Part shown: piece by piece, positions 46,165 to 59,400 of the stretch
Numbering within the stretch: the first letter of the stretch is position 1
How the letters are laid out: each line of letters starts with the position of its first letter
Assembly: GCA_030268105.1 (NCBI GenBank)
Contig: BSDZ01000089.1
Coordinates: 620,001-684,000 of the forward strand
DNA: 64,000 nucleotides
Reading direction: 5' to 3'
Source of the DNA: Volvox africanus
Taxonomy: Eukaryota; Chlorophyta; Chlorophyceae; Chlamydomonadales; Volvocaceae
Translations under genes and position numbers: made by a program
Notes under the pieces: model-generated
Database searches by the model: none
Told to the model about the DNA's origin: nothing
The model's input: the letters and a program-made list of their open reading frames with translations, nothing else

Positions 46165-49100
46165 TTACAGCAGACACGTCGTCTCAACAATCAGCCTGGT
46201 GACGACGTAAGGGTCCAGGTTAGAGGCAGGGCGGCGGTCCTCGTAGTATCCGCACTTCTCAACGGGCACCGAGCGGCCGACACGGATGGAGCAGCCGCGG
46301 TTGGCAACGCCCCAGGAGAAATCGTTGATGGAGCTGGTCTCGTGCTTGCCCGTTAGGCGGCGTTCATTGCCCTCGCCGTAGGCGGCGATGTGAACGGGGT
46401 GGCGTGCCTCCAGCTTCTGGCAATGCTCTTGGATCACCTGCTCAGTCAGACAGAGGGAGGCATCAACACCCTTCTCACTTCGTGCAAAACCAATTTCTTG
46501 CCCAGGGCAGCCCCTAGAAAAAGCTCGCCCTCAAGAATTTTACACAACAAGAAATGTCAAGTCAGGTCAAGGCCGAAGGCTGCCGGAGCATATCGGTCAA
46601 ACACTAGTGCTTGTTGTTCCGTGTCCAGTGTCGCAGGTTACCCACGAAGAAAGGAAATACCCCCGATGGGCACCGGCATGTTGACTTTCCGATCCGACCA
46701 GCCCGCATCTAGCATGCGGTTAATTCATCCGCAATCAGCTATTAGAACACAGTCTGCCATCCAAATGTGTAACATTAACCAACATACAGTATCCCACACG
46801 ATACTTGGGGACTGCAGCGCGCACCTTCCAGCCGTCCGGCGCCGTGCGCGTGCCCTTCGTGGAGAAGTTGGTGTGGCCGCCGGAGCCGTTCCAGTCGCCC
46901 GGGATGGGCTTGGGGTCGAAGGAAACCTCCACGTTAAACATCTCACACACGCGGTACATGATGTAACGCGACATCCACATGTGGTCGCCCATCTCAATAC
47001 CCTCGCAGGGGCCCACCTGCAGTTGACCAACGCCCATGGTTCGCTCGTCGTGTAGACGTAAACATGCAACAGAGAACCGCGTGAGGAAGTTTATTGCCTC
47101 CACCAACCTGGTACTCCCACTGCGACGGCAAGACCTCAGCGTTCACACCGCTGATATTGACACCCGCGTACAAGCACAGCCTGCATAGCAGATGGTGCAG
47201 GTCACTTCGTCAGCATCGCCGGAATGGGCAACCTAAACGGACCGTGCCAAACATGAACATGACATGAGAGCATGAACATTCGACCAAGAACATACGACTA
47301 AAGACATACGACACCGGTAAAGGTGCAACGTAGGTAAGAAAAGTACGCCAAGAAAAGTACGCCAACGTCCCACTTCCACCCAGGGTGCGATGTGGTCCAA
47401 AAAAGTTGAACAATTGGCAACCGTTAGCAAGCCCCAACCAACCCACTGCCCTGCGCGTTCCTGCATTACAATTGGCCCCCTAGTCCTGATGGCTCCAGGA
47501 CTATTACACCGACGGTTATATCAGTACCATGAACAGCGCGCTAAAACCTCATCCTAGCAGTTTGCATTTTCTTCCTCGGAGACCGAGTGCCCACCTGTAG
47601 TGTACCTCGGCAACATCACGGCCGATGGCAACACCCGCGCCGGCCGAGCAGTAGTAGGGGCCCTGAGGCGCAGGGTAGCCACCCTTAGGCCAGCCCAGTG
47701 GCCACTTGGTGATGGCATTCAGCAGCGTGTACTCCTGCTCGATGCCGAACCAGGGCTCCTCAACCTTAGCCTTCTCCATCACCTGGCAGTACAGGGCACG
47801 AAGAGGGCGATTCGGCAAAATAATCTGCATCAAAACCACGTTTCCATACATGCGCAAATGGACACCTCCAGAAGTGTAGACGCTCAGAAAGCTGCAGACA
47901 GCTTAGGCCCTGGAGTTTCATGCAGCTCCAGTAAAGCATCGTATTGATGTGAATGTGTCGGCTATTCGTGCTGTGTGTTGGCCAACGTTTCAGAATGGCA
48001 CACACCTCAGCACAGGCGTGACGCGTGTTGGTGGGGATGGGCTTGGGGGGCTGCAGGGTGCCATCAGGGTTGGCCTTTGGCGGCTCGTAGCAGTCGCACA
48101 TCACCAGAATGTTGTCGCCGCCCCTGAAGAGTGGGAGCCGAAAAGGACAAGAGAGGTACGCCTAGATAAGAATGAACACTGTTCTTGTCTGGAGAGGCAT
48201 GACAAAAGACAGGTCCGCAATCACATTGTGCGTAAACTCGGCCCGTGGTCCTTCCCAGCAAGACGCGTGAAGTAGCCACGGAGCTACAGTTTTGTCACCA
48301 CAAGTCGGTAACGTCAGCCGCGGCAGCTGCTGCGATATGCCTCTTACAATGCTCAGTATCGTGCTGAATAAAGCCGCCGTGAAACAACAGCCAGAAATAA
48401 GACGCGAATAAACATGACGTCGTACAAGCCAAACGAACAGGCTAACGATCACATTAGGAACGCACCGGAACGGATCCTTGAAGATTCGGCGAGGAATGAT
48501 GTATACCTCGGAATCGTGGCCCGGCGCCTGGCCGGTGGACGAGCCATCGTAGTTCCAATGCGGCAAATCCTGAGAGAGCAAGAGCAATGGGAACAAGAGC
48601 AATCAATCTACGTTCACAATCCCCGTTCGTGGCAAGGTCTTGTGGGGCGACCCAATATTTCTCGGAGGATAACAGAGCGCGCATTATAGCATGTTCATGA
48701 TGGCGTGCATCAATTGTCATGTAACAGTACACGCCCGATGCGACAAGCGGGCATACCTCGGGTTTGGTGGGGATACTGGTAAGGGTGCGGGACTTCGACC
48801 TCAGGTCCTGCATGGAGCCGCCGATCCACACATACTCTGCGGTGATCTTGCCGCACTGATCCGTCACTTGCGAGAGGAAGTGGCGGGTGATGGATTGGTC
48901 GAGAAGGCTGCGAGCAAGTGGCACAGGTACGGCAGTTAACGATTATAGGGCTAGAATTCAAGGGTGGAACCGCTTAACGTCCGACAAGGCAGGTGTGTAA
49001 GGGGTGCTCGTCAAGCGGAGGACGAAACAGGACAAGATTTGCGCTGCCAATAACATCTGACAACACGTTAACTGTTTGAAGACTGAACATTGGCATGGAA

Positions 49101-49226
49101 GCTGCGCAACGGCCGAAAACTAAGGCGTTGCCATCATCAGTGAATCCGTCCACGCAGCAAGCGCCAAAGCACTTACCTTCCAATCTTCTCATCGGTCGCG
49201 AATACTCCAATAGATCCGGCAGCCAT
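46165..49226 (-). CDS. GLN1: Glutamine synthetase, cytosolic type II
   Basis: Eight exons (minus): 49226-49177, 48907-48757, 48569-48466, 48123-48006, 47782-47595, 47180-47108, 47016-46825, 46437-46165. All phases match and give 382 residues, the usual eukaryotic GSII length. It makes glutamine from glutamate, ammonia and ATP. The N-terminus [19 protein letters not shown] has no transit peptide, so the product should be cytosolic. Visible motifs: [13 protein letters not shown] (beta-grasp loop), [14 protein letters not shown] (metal-binding Glu), [31 protein letters not shown] (ATP/ammonium region), [14 protein letters not shown] (flap Glu and substrate Arg) and [14 protein letters not shown] (C-terminal Arg/Glu signature). 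No disruption is seen. Donor 47107 is GTTGGT, non-consensus but fixed by the flanking protein. The 5' UTR may contain an intron ending at CATGCAG just before the ATG. Confidence 0.97.
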
Positions 49227-52200
49227 TCCTGTACCTGCATGAAACCAAAGGCCAAAGTCGTCCAATCAGGAAGCATGCGTACGTTAAAGAACTCAAAATA
49301 GTCCCAATTTAGCCAGGTACAGAAGAACTGTAAGAGATCATGCATTAAGGAGTGGCTCGTGGTCGTATTGCGACAATACCAAACCCTACCGACACTTGCG
49401 ATGCATGAACTGCCACAGGCAAAGCGAACCTAAAACCTTGCAAACTCAAAGGCTATATATGGATAACAAAATTGTGTATTGATCACAGCATGTCCATTTG
49501 CTTTTCAAACAACCTGGCGACCAAACCGAGAAACACAAGATCGCCAAACAGATTAAGCAACCTCAGCGATCTATGGTAGTTTGTCCAAGACTCAAGAAGA
49601 CTATCGCATACCCTGCGAACCTCTGGCAGACCAGAAAGCTGACCTTACAATCAGCACGGAAGAGACAGGACGGTGAGGATATCTCAATATGGCTGTAAAC
49701 AATTCCTTAGAAGCAGAGGAATCTATAGAGATAATGTACAACGCTATTTGATATGTTGAGGGGAGGGGCCACGACGGGCCGTACCACGTGACAATTTAGC
49801 GCCTCACGGTACCCACATCGATAACCGAAATCGACATGCCTGACTATATGTAATTATCATGGAATCAATCGAAAGTACATGGCTTCTACAAAAAGCATAT
49901 CAGTGTTTTTTGTTAATATTGCGTTGGCCCTAGCAGTATGATTACGCAACTATTAATCGGACGCGGTTTCGCGCGCATAGATACGAGTATTGCCTGATTA
50001 CCTGAGTGATGATTTGCTTTCATGATTAAGTTGTTGCCAAACACCTCACTTGCCACGGGTGTGCGGGCCTTTTCCGGCTTCACCAGATAGGGTCCTGAAC
50101 GGGTCGGGACATAAGAAATTATATGAATTAGTTTGATTTATTCGTAAATTTTAGTTTTATTGTTTGAAAATCGTTTTATGCAGCTCGTCCAAGGGCGTTA
50201 GTGCCTCCTGCCTCACACGGCATTTACACAACGCGTGCACGTGACGTGTCTTTTGTATCGATTCCGTCCAATTTTCCTATTGCACACCCGTGCCTAGGAC
50301 GTGCTCCATCCAGAAAATAGATCATCATCGCAGAATTCACAATTTTGGTGTCCCGATGACATAATATAGAACGGCAGTTACCTGACCCAGATCGGGTGAT
50401 GGTAACAATGAGTGATGGGGGAGGCCCCTCCGACTTTGGTGCACTCCCATCTGACCCATATGTCCCAATACTGCTGACATCTTCGCCGTCCTGCCGGTCA
50501 CTAGTGCCAATGATTTTGGGCCCGCAATCGCATGATGGATGAGGTTGCCCCAGGGGAATGCTTGCACTGCAACCCTATGGGGCGGCCGGACAGAGTTGTT
50601 GACCAGTCAAAGCAAGCTGGCAAACCTAATGTAGATTGCAAAGCACCTACCATGTGCCCAGCCTTTGGAATATGTCACCAGAATGTTAAAACCACGGCCA
50701 CGTGGTCGTTGCGCACAACTATACCGGTAGCCGCCCGAGTCGGAAACCCGGAACGCCGTATTCGGTTTGAAATGATATTACTAAGACTATCGGCAACTTC
50801 CTTAAACTTCTTATATAATACTAGTGAGGTTACTATCATGCATGACTAATCGTCCCTTGCTGGCAAGCTGCCAAACTCCAGCCAATACGTCCCTAATTTC
50901 AACTAAGGTATCTGGATGTTGGGTTTTAATCTTTCGTGCATCCCAAAGCCAGCCGCGGAAAATTGACTAACACGTCGTACTGATTACTAAGATGGGCAGA
51001 GGCTTGAAGGTATTGCACATTTCTGTAACATTAATACCGTAACCAGTTCTCAAACATTTGTGTAAATTGTCGCAGCAGTTCGTGATCACAATCCTTACCA
51101 GCAGATAGGTGTATGACACGAGCGAACCTGGCCTACAACTATACGCCCCATGTTTCTTTGGCAAATAAAGTGAGCCTTAAGATAAAAGACACCTACTTAG
51201 TGATTTCAGAAGCGGTCCAAGCCACAAATCTAGGCAGCAATGCAACGCCCTGTAACGCCCACAAGTGCCCACGTCCTCCAGCTTTCCTTACTGGCAGAGT
51301 AGCAGTTCTTAGCGCTTTCAAATATCTGCCGAGAGGACTACTCGTCTCACCATACGCCTTGTCCTGCATTCTGAAAATGCATGCCAGTTTTGTGGGGCCC
51401 CAACGCTGCATTTGCCTTGCCGCATTGCTCTGTTTCCCACCGTGAGTTGGTGGGCGACGGTGGGCGGCCAGGTAATCAATGTAACGGAAGGGGAGCCCAT
51501 AACGACATGTCATGCAGGGTTGCACATCCAATGGACGGGCAAAGAACTCCGCTAACAATAAGGGTCGCACGGGTAGGTACGATGAGCCTTGATGAAATGG
51601 ATGCGCAAATAACTGCCCAAAAAAGCCGAGTCCGAGTAACAGTGATTAAGGTTCTTCAATGCACGATAAAAAAAAGTTAGGATTTGGAGAGGCATTACTT
51701 CCATGCATAAACTGTATTTGTCATCCATCATCTGCCGAAGCTGGATCGGTGAACCATCGACATCTTGCCGAAGCGAGGGAGCTGGCTAGGATGCCAATGC
51801 ACGGGATGCAGACGCTCAGCCAGTTAGAAAGGCGCAGGCAAACTGCCCATACCGTTTCAGGCTATATATCATTTGCAGAAATATGAAAATGACAATCAAT
51901 TGCCTCCGAACCAACTATTATAACAGAAAGCGCCTGACCTGGAACTTCAGAAAATCGGCCCGAGCGAGTGTTCTCGGGAAGGACAATTTGGACAAAGCAC
52001 AAATCGGAAAATATCCAAGGCGGAACTGCGAAAATTATACTTCGGATCATTTCAATCACCTCGGTACAAAGATGGTCATTGATTTCCGGTTCGCACAGCT
52101 ACGCAAATGCAATAGAAAGCAAAGGTATTAGGATCTATCATATGCTATATAAGTTATTAGCTCTTGCGGAAACCGCTCCGCGAACGTTCGGGTGATCCTT

Positions 52201-53447
52201 TAGGCCTGACAGTACGGCGTCGCGTGCGCAGCGACTTGACTTACCTTAGATTGTTCTGCCTGAGAAGATGATGCAAGCATGAATGCCTCATAGCGCCGTG
52301 CGATCTGCGCCCACGTTTCGCGGGAGTCTGAAGGAGTAACGAATTACCAGTCCGTGTATGACGTCTGTTTCCATGAGGTTCCACGAGGAAGCCCATTATA
52401 CGGCAAACATCTACCAAATCGAGCCCCGAATTGTGTTCGCTTGCCGCTGCTGCGAAGGTTGGCTTGCAGCGCAACAAACTTGTCTTGCGGAGCCGTGAGG
52501 CCTGCCATCTATCGTTTGTCCCTTAGTGTAAAAATTCTTATCAGCTATTTGTACAAATGCTCCCGTTCATCCGTGCCTGTATGCAGTGTAAAAATTCTTA
52601 TCAGCTATTTGTACAAATGCTCCCGTTCATCCGTGCCTGTATGCCTGGTCTGGTGCCCGTTTCTGCCCGGTGGGACACCGGCAGGCATACGTACGGCAGA
52701 GGGTTATGTCCCATGCCTGTTCCTCCCTGGAACACGTTAACTTATTAGCATGGTACTTCGGATTACCATGTTTATATGAGTGCACTTAGCATAGCAGTTT
52801 TTCCAGGTGTACCGGTATCCAGACTGAAGCCGCCTTGGGCAGGGTCGTCTTCCGACGTCCTTCCCTGTCCAGACTCCGTTTTTAACTGTATGATTAAGAC
52901 GGCGCGGAACAACAAAACCCCATACTTCGGTCAATTAAATTGTATTATATTTGTATAGCATAAACCATGACGATGCTTAGCAAAACATGTTCGGCGTTCG
53001 GCAAGAGGTTTCGGCTAAAATTCGAGATAGCGAAAACTCGCGACGTGTAGAGTAATTAAAGCCGTGAGTAGCTGTGAAGGCGTCGATCAACCAACCCTCT
53101 TTTTCTTTTGCATAAATAGAGATCATTATTGCGTCCGCTATAATTCCTGGCGGTACGAAATGTCAGTTATGATAACATCGAACTTGGCGAGCGCCTCCGG
53201 GCCTTCATCGAAATGCCATAATATGCCATCTATAATTTCTATCTGTCTATTTATTACTATTTTGCGATCGTCTTAATGAATTGGGTAATATTTTAGCGGC
53301 CGCTTGCCTTCCAGCATGCGTCGGACGTTTTCGCCGTTTAGAGTTGAATTAATATTCAACATTTATGATGCAACTGTGAGACATTCATATGATCTTAGAA
53401 CAATGCGGGTTCAATTCTGAAAACTCCGACCAAGCTCGGCAGGCGAA
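49227..53447. other. Divergent intergenic region, 4.2 kb
   Basis: Lies between the divergent glutamine synthetase and ABC transporter starts and should hold both promoters. It contains the 60-bp duplication at 52525-52644. No open frame has splice or family support; I recognise no element. Confidence 0.5.
52525..52644. repeat. Exact 60-bp tandem duplication
   Basis: Two identical adjacent 60-bp copies (52525-52584 and 52585-52644), starting AGTGTAAAAATTCTTATCAG. Flanks differ on both sides. Confidence 0.95.
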
Positions 53448-56400
53448 ATGAATTTGTCTGCCGCATGGCTTCTTCTTATAGTGACGTGCGCGCCTCTGAC
53501 GCGCGCCACGGTGAGTAGAGACTCTCTCACGCCTGTAAAGTTGACCGATGCGGCGGAGGTTATTCGCTCCCAATTGGTCGTGACTGCTATGCACGTAACA
53601 AAGGTTTTTGTCCAGTCAGAGGATTGGTGTGCCTTAATCAAACACATCACATGCATCATGATTGATGCGCTTTTGCGGTCTGCCTGCCGAGCTTCCGTTT
53701 CGACATGTCCCTCGTCTTATCATAGAGGCATCACCTCTATCGGTCGCTTCTTTGACATGCAGGCATCGCCAAAGGGCCACAATGAGCTCCAGCTGGTGAA
53801 GCGGCGCCAGTTAACCTCGGTTTGTGCACGTAACGAGCAGTGCGGCGCCAACCAGTGAGACACGCTCGGGTTTAAGCTCGCAATCGCGACCGCAAATGGT
53901 TGAATGCTGCCAGCATACCTTATACAAGAGCCCTTAGCGTAACCCTGTGCTTAATACGAGATAAGCGCCTCCGCTTGCAGCTAGCTGTGTCAGGAAGTCC
54001 TTCCTACTTCACGCACCTCTTTTCCAGCAGGTCTCGACCTTCTTCAACGGAGGGGTGAACAGGGAGAAAATTGTAGTGTTTTAGTTATCTCAGCGTCTAA
54101 CGTCTGATCGCGGGGGTACTGGATGGAAATTCATCCCATTTCCTATCCAGTAAATCTTCGTGGGCTGAGTGAGGCCCACATATACATTTGCATTGGGTAT
54201 AATTCAGCTGTTAAAGTAAACATCGGAATCGGTCCGCTGAGTGTCCATGTTGGCTGCGGCCCCGCCCCCGCCCCTGTCCCCTCAGGTTCTGTGTCGCTCC
54301 CGGGCGGTCTGGCTCTACCGGCCTCTGCGCATCATGCTGGCGCTGCTGCCTGTTTCCGGATGTGTACGGCAGTTGCCCCGACCAGTGCAACTGCAAAGTC
54401 GGCAGAGACTGCGACGTCAGCGGGGATTGCGGTCAGGGTTTATTCTGCAGCATCCAAGCACCCTGGCAAACGCCTTTGTGCCAGGTGAGGGCTGGACGCT
54501 GTAGTACATGGCGGCAGCTGCTTTCACGCTGACTTCAACTGTCCATACGGGCCATTGATGTGTGTTTGCTGTAGCTACACGGCACTCCGAAACCCGCACC
54601 ACTGCCGCATATTTCGTTGGTGGTCCTCGCACGTAGTCATTTGCCCTGGAACCGTTATCGACATCCTTTTCCAACAACGCGGCCAGCAGCAGTGGCAGCA
54701 GTGGCAGCAGTAACAGAGACAATGTCAGTAGCAGTAACAGCAGGAGTGGCAGGAGCTAGGAACGGGTCAGGAAGCGCTATTTAAGACACAACGCAGTATC
54801 TATGGCTGTTTCTCGCTGGTTCGGGTCCCCGCTGCCTCCCCGCAATCTGCATTCCATCTCCGCAACATCACATCTTTTGGCGCAACCTTTCTCACCATCC
54901 CATGCCTTTTTATACCTCTACATCTCTAAACCTGTACGCCGGACGGATGCCAATATCACACAGTCCATATTCCTCACATCTGAGAACCTGGCAGAACTTT
55001 GAGTCCCTGCACTCCGCCACTCCGCTACCCGCTGTGCAGCGGTGTGACCAATGTACATCGGATCAGTTCGAGGTGGGGGGATCATGCGTCGTGTCCTGCC
55101 CGTCTGCGGACATGTCGGCCCTGGCCCTCATGCCACACATCAAAGTGGAACACTTTCTGTTCTTGGCCTTCTTGGCGCATGATATTAGCCAGCAGGTGCG
55201 TATGGGTGTGCCGCTGTACGGCATGTGTTAAACGCCCGCAACACGATTTCGTACTCCTATCATGCATCGCGATGCACGACTGACAACAAATCGTACGGAA
55301 AGGTAGATGGCGATGTTAGTGCCATAAATGAATTTAAATTGTATTAGTTTGACTTTGAATTCTTATAATCCTCGGACGCGCAGGGAGCCTATGCCCCGGG
55401 CGCCCTGCTGAAGGCGGAGTTGCTTAGCTGGGTACAGGGCCAGGGACTCGAGGGGTCACGGGCGGAGATGGCGGTGGTCCAGATGATGGCGGGTGACAAG
55501 GAGTCGGTGGACACGAAGGTACGATATATACGAAACAGGGAAAATGTTGTTGTTCGTGTTCCATCCTAGTTTGTAAGGTACTAAGAGTTCCATAGTTTGA
55601 TAAAGTAGGTAGTTTAGCAACAACCATCGCCCAACGACCCTAACCTCGTTCCTCCCAAGGCTCCCTTTTGTTTTCCCGTACGTGTCCATTCCCTTTGGCT
55701 TATTCCTCTGGCTGGACTTGCTGCGGCGCCATAAAAATGCGTGCCATATTCCTTCTAAAGAGCTGGATGGAGCTGGTTTCGGAGTCGTCTTCCTTGTCGT
55801 ACATCTGCCCCTCTTACAACCCAGACCAACCATGGGACATGCAGCCGACGCTGTCATCGCAAGGTGCGCCGTACATAAACATCCGTACAAAACATCGCGT
55901 TGCTTGAGTCCTCACCTCCCGGCGCTGCGCGTGCGTCCTATCGCCCTGAGCTGCCCGACACAACACGACAGGTCGGGGATACTGACAGTCGACCGTTTCC
56001 CCCTTTCGGCTCCGCCGAAGATTTTTAGTTGATATTATTACATTACATTATACATTATATATGAATATATGTGTTATATATGTTACAGATATTATAGATA
56101 ATTATTATATTATATTATTATAAATATAGTATATTTCTTTAATGTATATAAAGAGAGAAAAATACTCTAGTTAGTCGTTCATTTACATCGTTACAAGTGT
56201 GCTTGTGGGCCTTTCCAATGGACCCTCGCCCTGTCCCTCGCGCTTAACTGCGCCTTTACTGTGTGCCCATTTCCGTCCCTTTTTCCCCTTCCCATCCCCC
56301 CGACCTCCAACAGGCTGTTTCTGCAACGCCACGGCCAACGCGAAAACCTTCCGCTGCCCCGCGGGTCAACGGTGCAGTCGTGACACGTTTCTAGGTTTGG

Positions 56401-59400
56401 AGACGGACGCGCCGCGGGACCCCACAGCGCAAATCTTCCGGGCCTTATGTGTTGTCTGTGAGCAGGGGCAGTACTGCCCAGAAGGCACCTTCCTCAAGGT
56501 ACTGGATGATGGACATGGCGGGCTTTCAGTCTCCGTCTTCTGGGCTTAATGTCGATTGGTATGCCGGGCAAGACTACCCCCTCCTCCTGACCTGACCTGA
56601 CCTGACCTTTATGACATGGGGAGTAGTTAACATGGAGATTGTTATGGTGCATCTGCTCTATGGGGGGGCTTTCGGTGTCACTACACGTCATGGCAGTCAT
56701 CAGCACCCGTACACGCCTGAGGCTTGATGGGGAAGTTACCCGGCCTCCCAGAGGGTGATGGGGGTGGTGGGGTGTTAATCGGGCGCCGTAACACACCGCA
56801 AACACTTGGGCGTAAGGATCGCGTAACCGTGTCACAACATACCATGATGACGGTACGGCACCTATCATGTACGATTTACACTTTCGTGTCGGAACATCCG
56901 TATTCCTCACCTCGGTAATGACGAGCCGGAGGAGGGGCTGTTTATCCAAAGTTGGTACTGCACATTCCGTACAGTGTTTTGATGTTTAATCCGTTTTCAC
57001 CGATCACCGTACTTGGGATGCTTTCAGGACGAGGCTCAGCTGGACTCCCTGGAGTGCCCGGATGGCTTCTACTGTCCCACACCGTCTGTCATGATGGAGT
57101 GCCCGCCAGGGTCTTATTGTGTGAGTCGTGCGACACAGCCCATCACATGCGACATGCAACAGCTGCTGGTCACGTGAGTTGCCCCAGGGGAGGGGGCCGG
57201 GGAACAAAAACGGAAATGGTCGTACAAAAATTGTGGAGGAATGTGAGTTTGTCCCTTGCCGTGTAGGGCATGGAGCCCCGATGTGGAGTCAAACATTGTG
57301 TATTGATTTGAAGCCGCCGTTCCAGCCAATCTGCTTTTCCAGCTTCCCTACTCGTAGAATCTTGACGGGGCTCCCCGGACACTCCCCTCCCCGCCACTCC
57401 TTCTCTAGCTCCCAACCCTGCCTGCTGCCGACCCTCTCTTCCTTTCTCCCTTCCCAGCCTGACCTTCAACGTCCCCTCAACGCCCCTTCAACGTGCCACG
57501 TTGCTACCTCCGTATTTCTTTCCATCATAGCCCCTCTCCTGTAGCTTATTTTGCGCATGGCTTTCCCTCCCCCTTTTTAGCCCCTTTTTCCCAGTAGCAC
57601 CAGGCCTCGTTTATTCGTCCTCCCCCCTTCCCCACTCCTTCCCCCGTTGCCGCCCTTCCCCTGACCACCTCACAGGGACCCCAATCAGGAACTTCCCATG
57701 CAGTCCGACACGGTTATCATACGAGTACGTGATAAACGTGACCCCTTACGCGGGAACTTCTGTCCCGCGAGGTCCACCAAGCCCAACGAGCTTTGCAGGT
57801 CTGTCCGTCTGTCCGTCTGTCTGTCCATGCCTCTGTCTGTCCATGTGCCTGTTTGTCCCGAGTGGCCTATATACCCATCCCACTCCCCAATCCCCACCCC
57901 CCACTCCACAGTCCCCAACCGGGCAGACATATATTCCGATATGTCCCTTTGTCTATTAGTCCGTCCATCGGCCACAAACTTCGCTTAACATGACGCTTGG
58001 GTGACGGCTTGCTTGTGTGCAGATTTGCCTGTCTGCGCGCTGCTTGTCCGCTTGTCTGTTTGTCTGTTTGTCTGCCTGTTGGCGGTTATGATATAACAAA
58101 TCATCAATCGTCACAACGTCAAAGAACTTTCCCCCTTCCCTTTCTGCAGCGCTGGTAACTACTGCCCCAACGCCTCCACCATCATCCGGTGCCCCAAGGG
58201 CTACTACTGCAAGGCGCAATCCACTTCCCCCGCCAAATGCCCGCTGCTCACCCACTGCCCCGCGGGCACCACCGTGCCGCCGTTGAGCTTCATGGCGCTG
58301 GTGATTGCTGCCATCGTGGTGGGTGCCGGAGAGAAGGGCGGGAGGGGAGCCTGAGGGAGGGGAGCTTAAGGGAGGGGAGAGGGAGGCGTGGAGAATGCAC
58401 ACCGCCAATACGCGTCGATTACCACGTCACAGTATGTGACGTACTCCTCTCTCACCGTTTCCAACCGTTTCTAACCGTTCCTACGCTGCGTGTCCCTTCT
58501 CCTCTTCAGACCCCCCGCTACAGAAAACTGATTGGGCTCCCTACCGTTACGCCACCCGCCCTGCTTTCTCCGTCGTCGCCTCAACCATTCTGTCCTTTTC
58601 CTTACCCCCCAAACCCACTCTCACACACCCCTCAAACCCCACTCCCTCGTTTCTCAGGTCGGGAGCATTCCGCTGCTTCAGCTGGCCTTCACCCACTTGG
58701 ATAACTCCGTCATCATGGATGCTGACGAGGACAGCGACAAACGGGCTCTACATCGGGCGGCAGTAGCCAGCCGGATGACCTTCAGGCTGCTCAGTAAGTG
58801 GAACTTGATTCCAAACTATCCGAGTTTTTGTGATCGTGTCAATGATTAAGATTGACTATCACTGACTATTTGTTTATCATTGAGCTCTGCGGGAAACCAA
58901 GGCCCATGTCATATTACAACAATTAGTGCTCCCTTGACACACAACATGGGAAATGCTTGCTTAAGGATCTGTCACACATTCATCTCATCCGGTGCCCGTT
59001 TCCAGTAAATATTTACTCCGCGCTCGACAAGCACTACTGAATTGATGAACCCAAACTTTAAATGAAATTCCGAAGGACTTTAGGACTGTCAGCACATGCC
59101 GTATAATTCCAAATGCATCGCGACCAATCCCCAAACAGAGTCCATCAAGGCAAACCAACAGAGCGCGCTGGAGAACAAGTACCGCGGATTTGGAACGGTG
59201 TCGCCCCCCATCACTATGGAATTTGAGAGCCTTGGGTTGAGGATTCGACCAAGAGGCGGGGAGATCAAGAATGTGCTCATGGGCGTGTCAGGGTCCTTCG
59301 CCCCCAGGCGGCTGAACGCTATTCTGGGTCCATCAGGATGCGGCAAGACCACCTTCCTAAACGTCCTATGTGGCAAGGTTAGTTCTGTCGCGGCGCGGCG

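Noticed and set aside
46390..47055. 221-codon plus-strand frame
   Set aside because: Antisense of glutamine synthetase exons 7-8 and the intervening intron.
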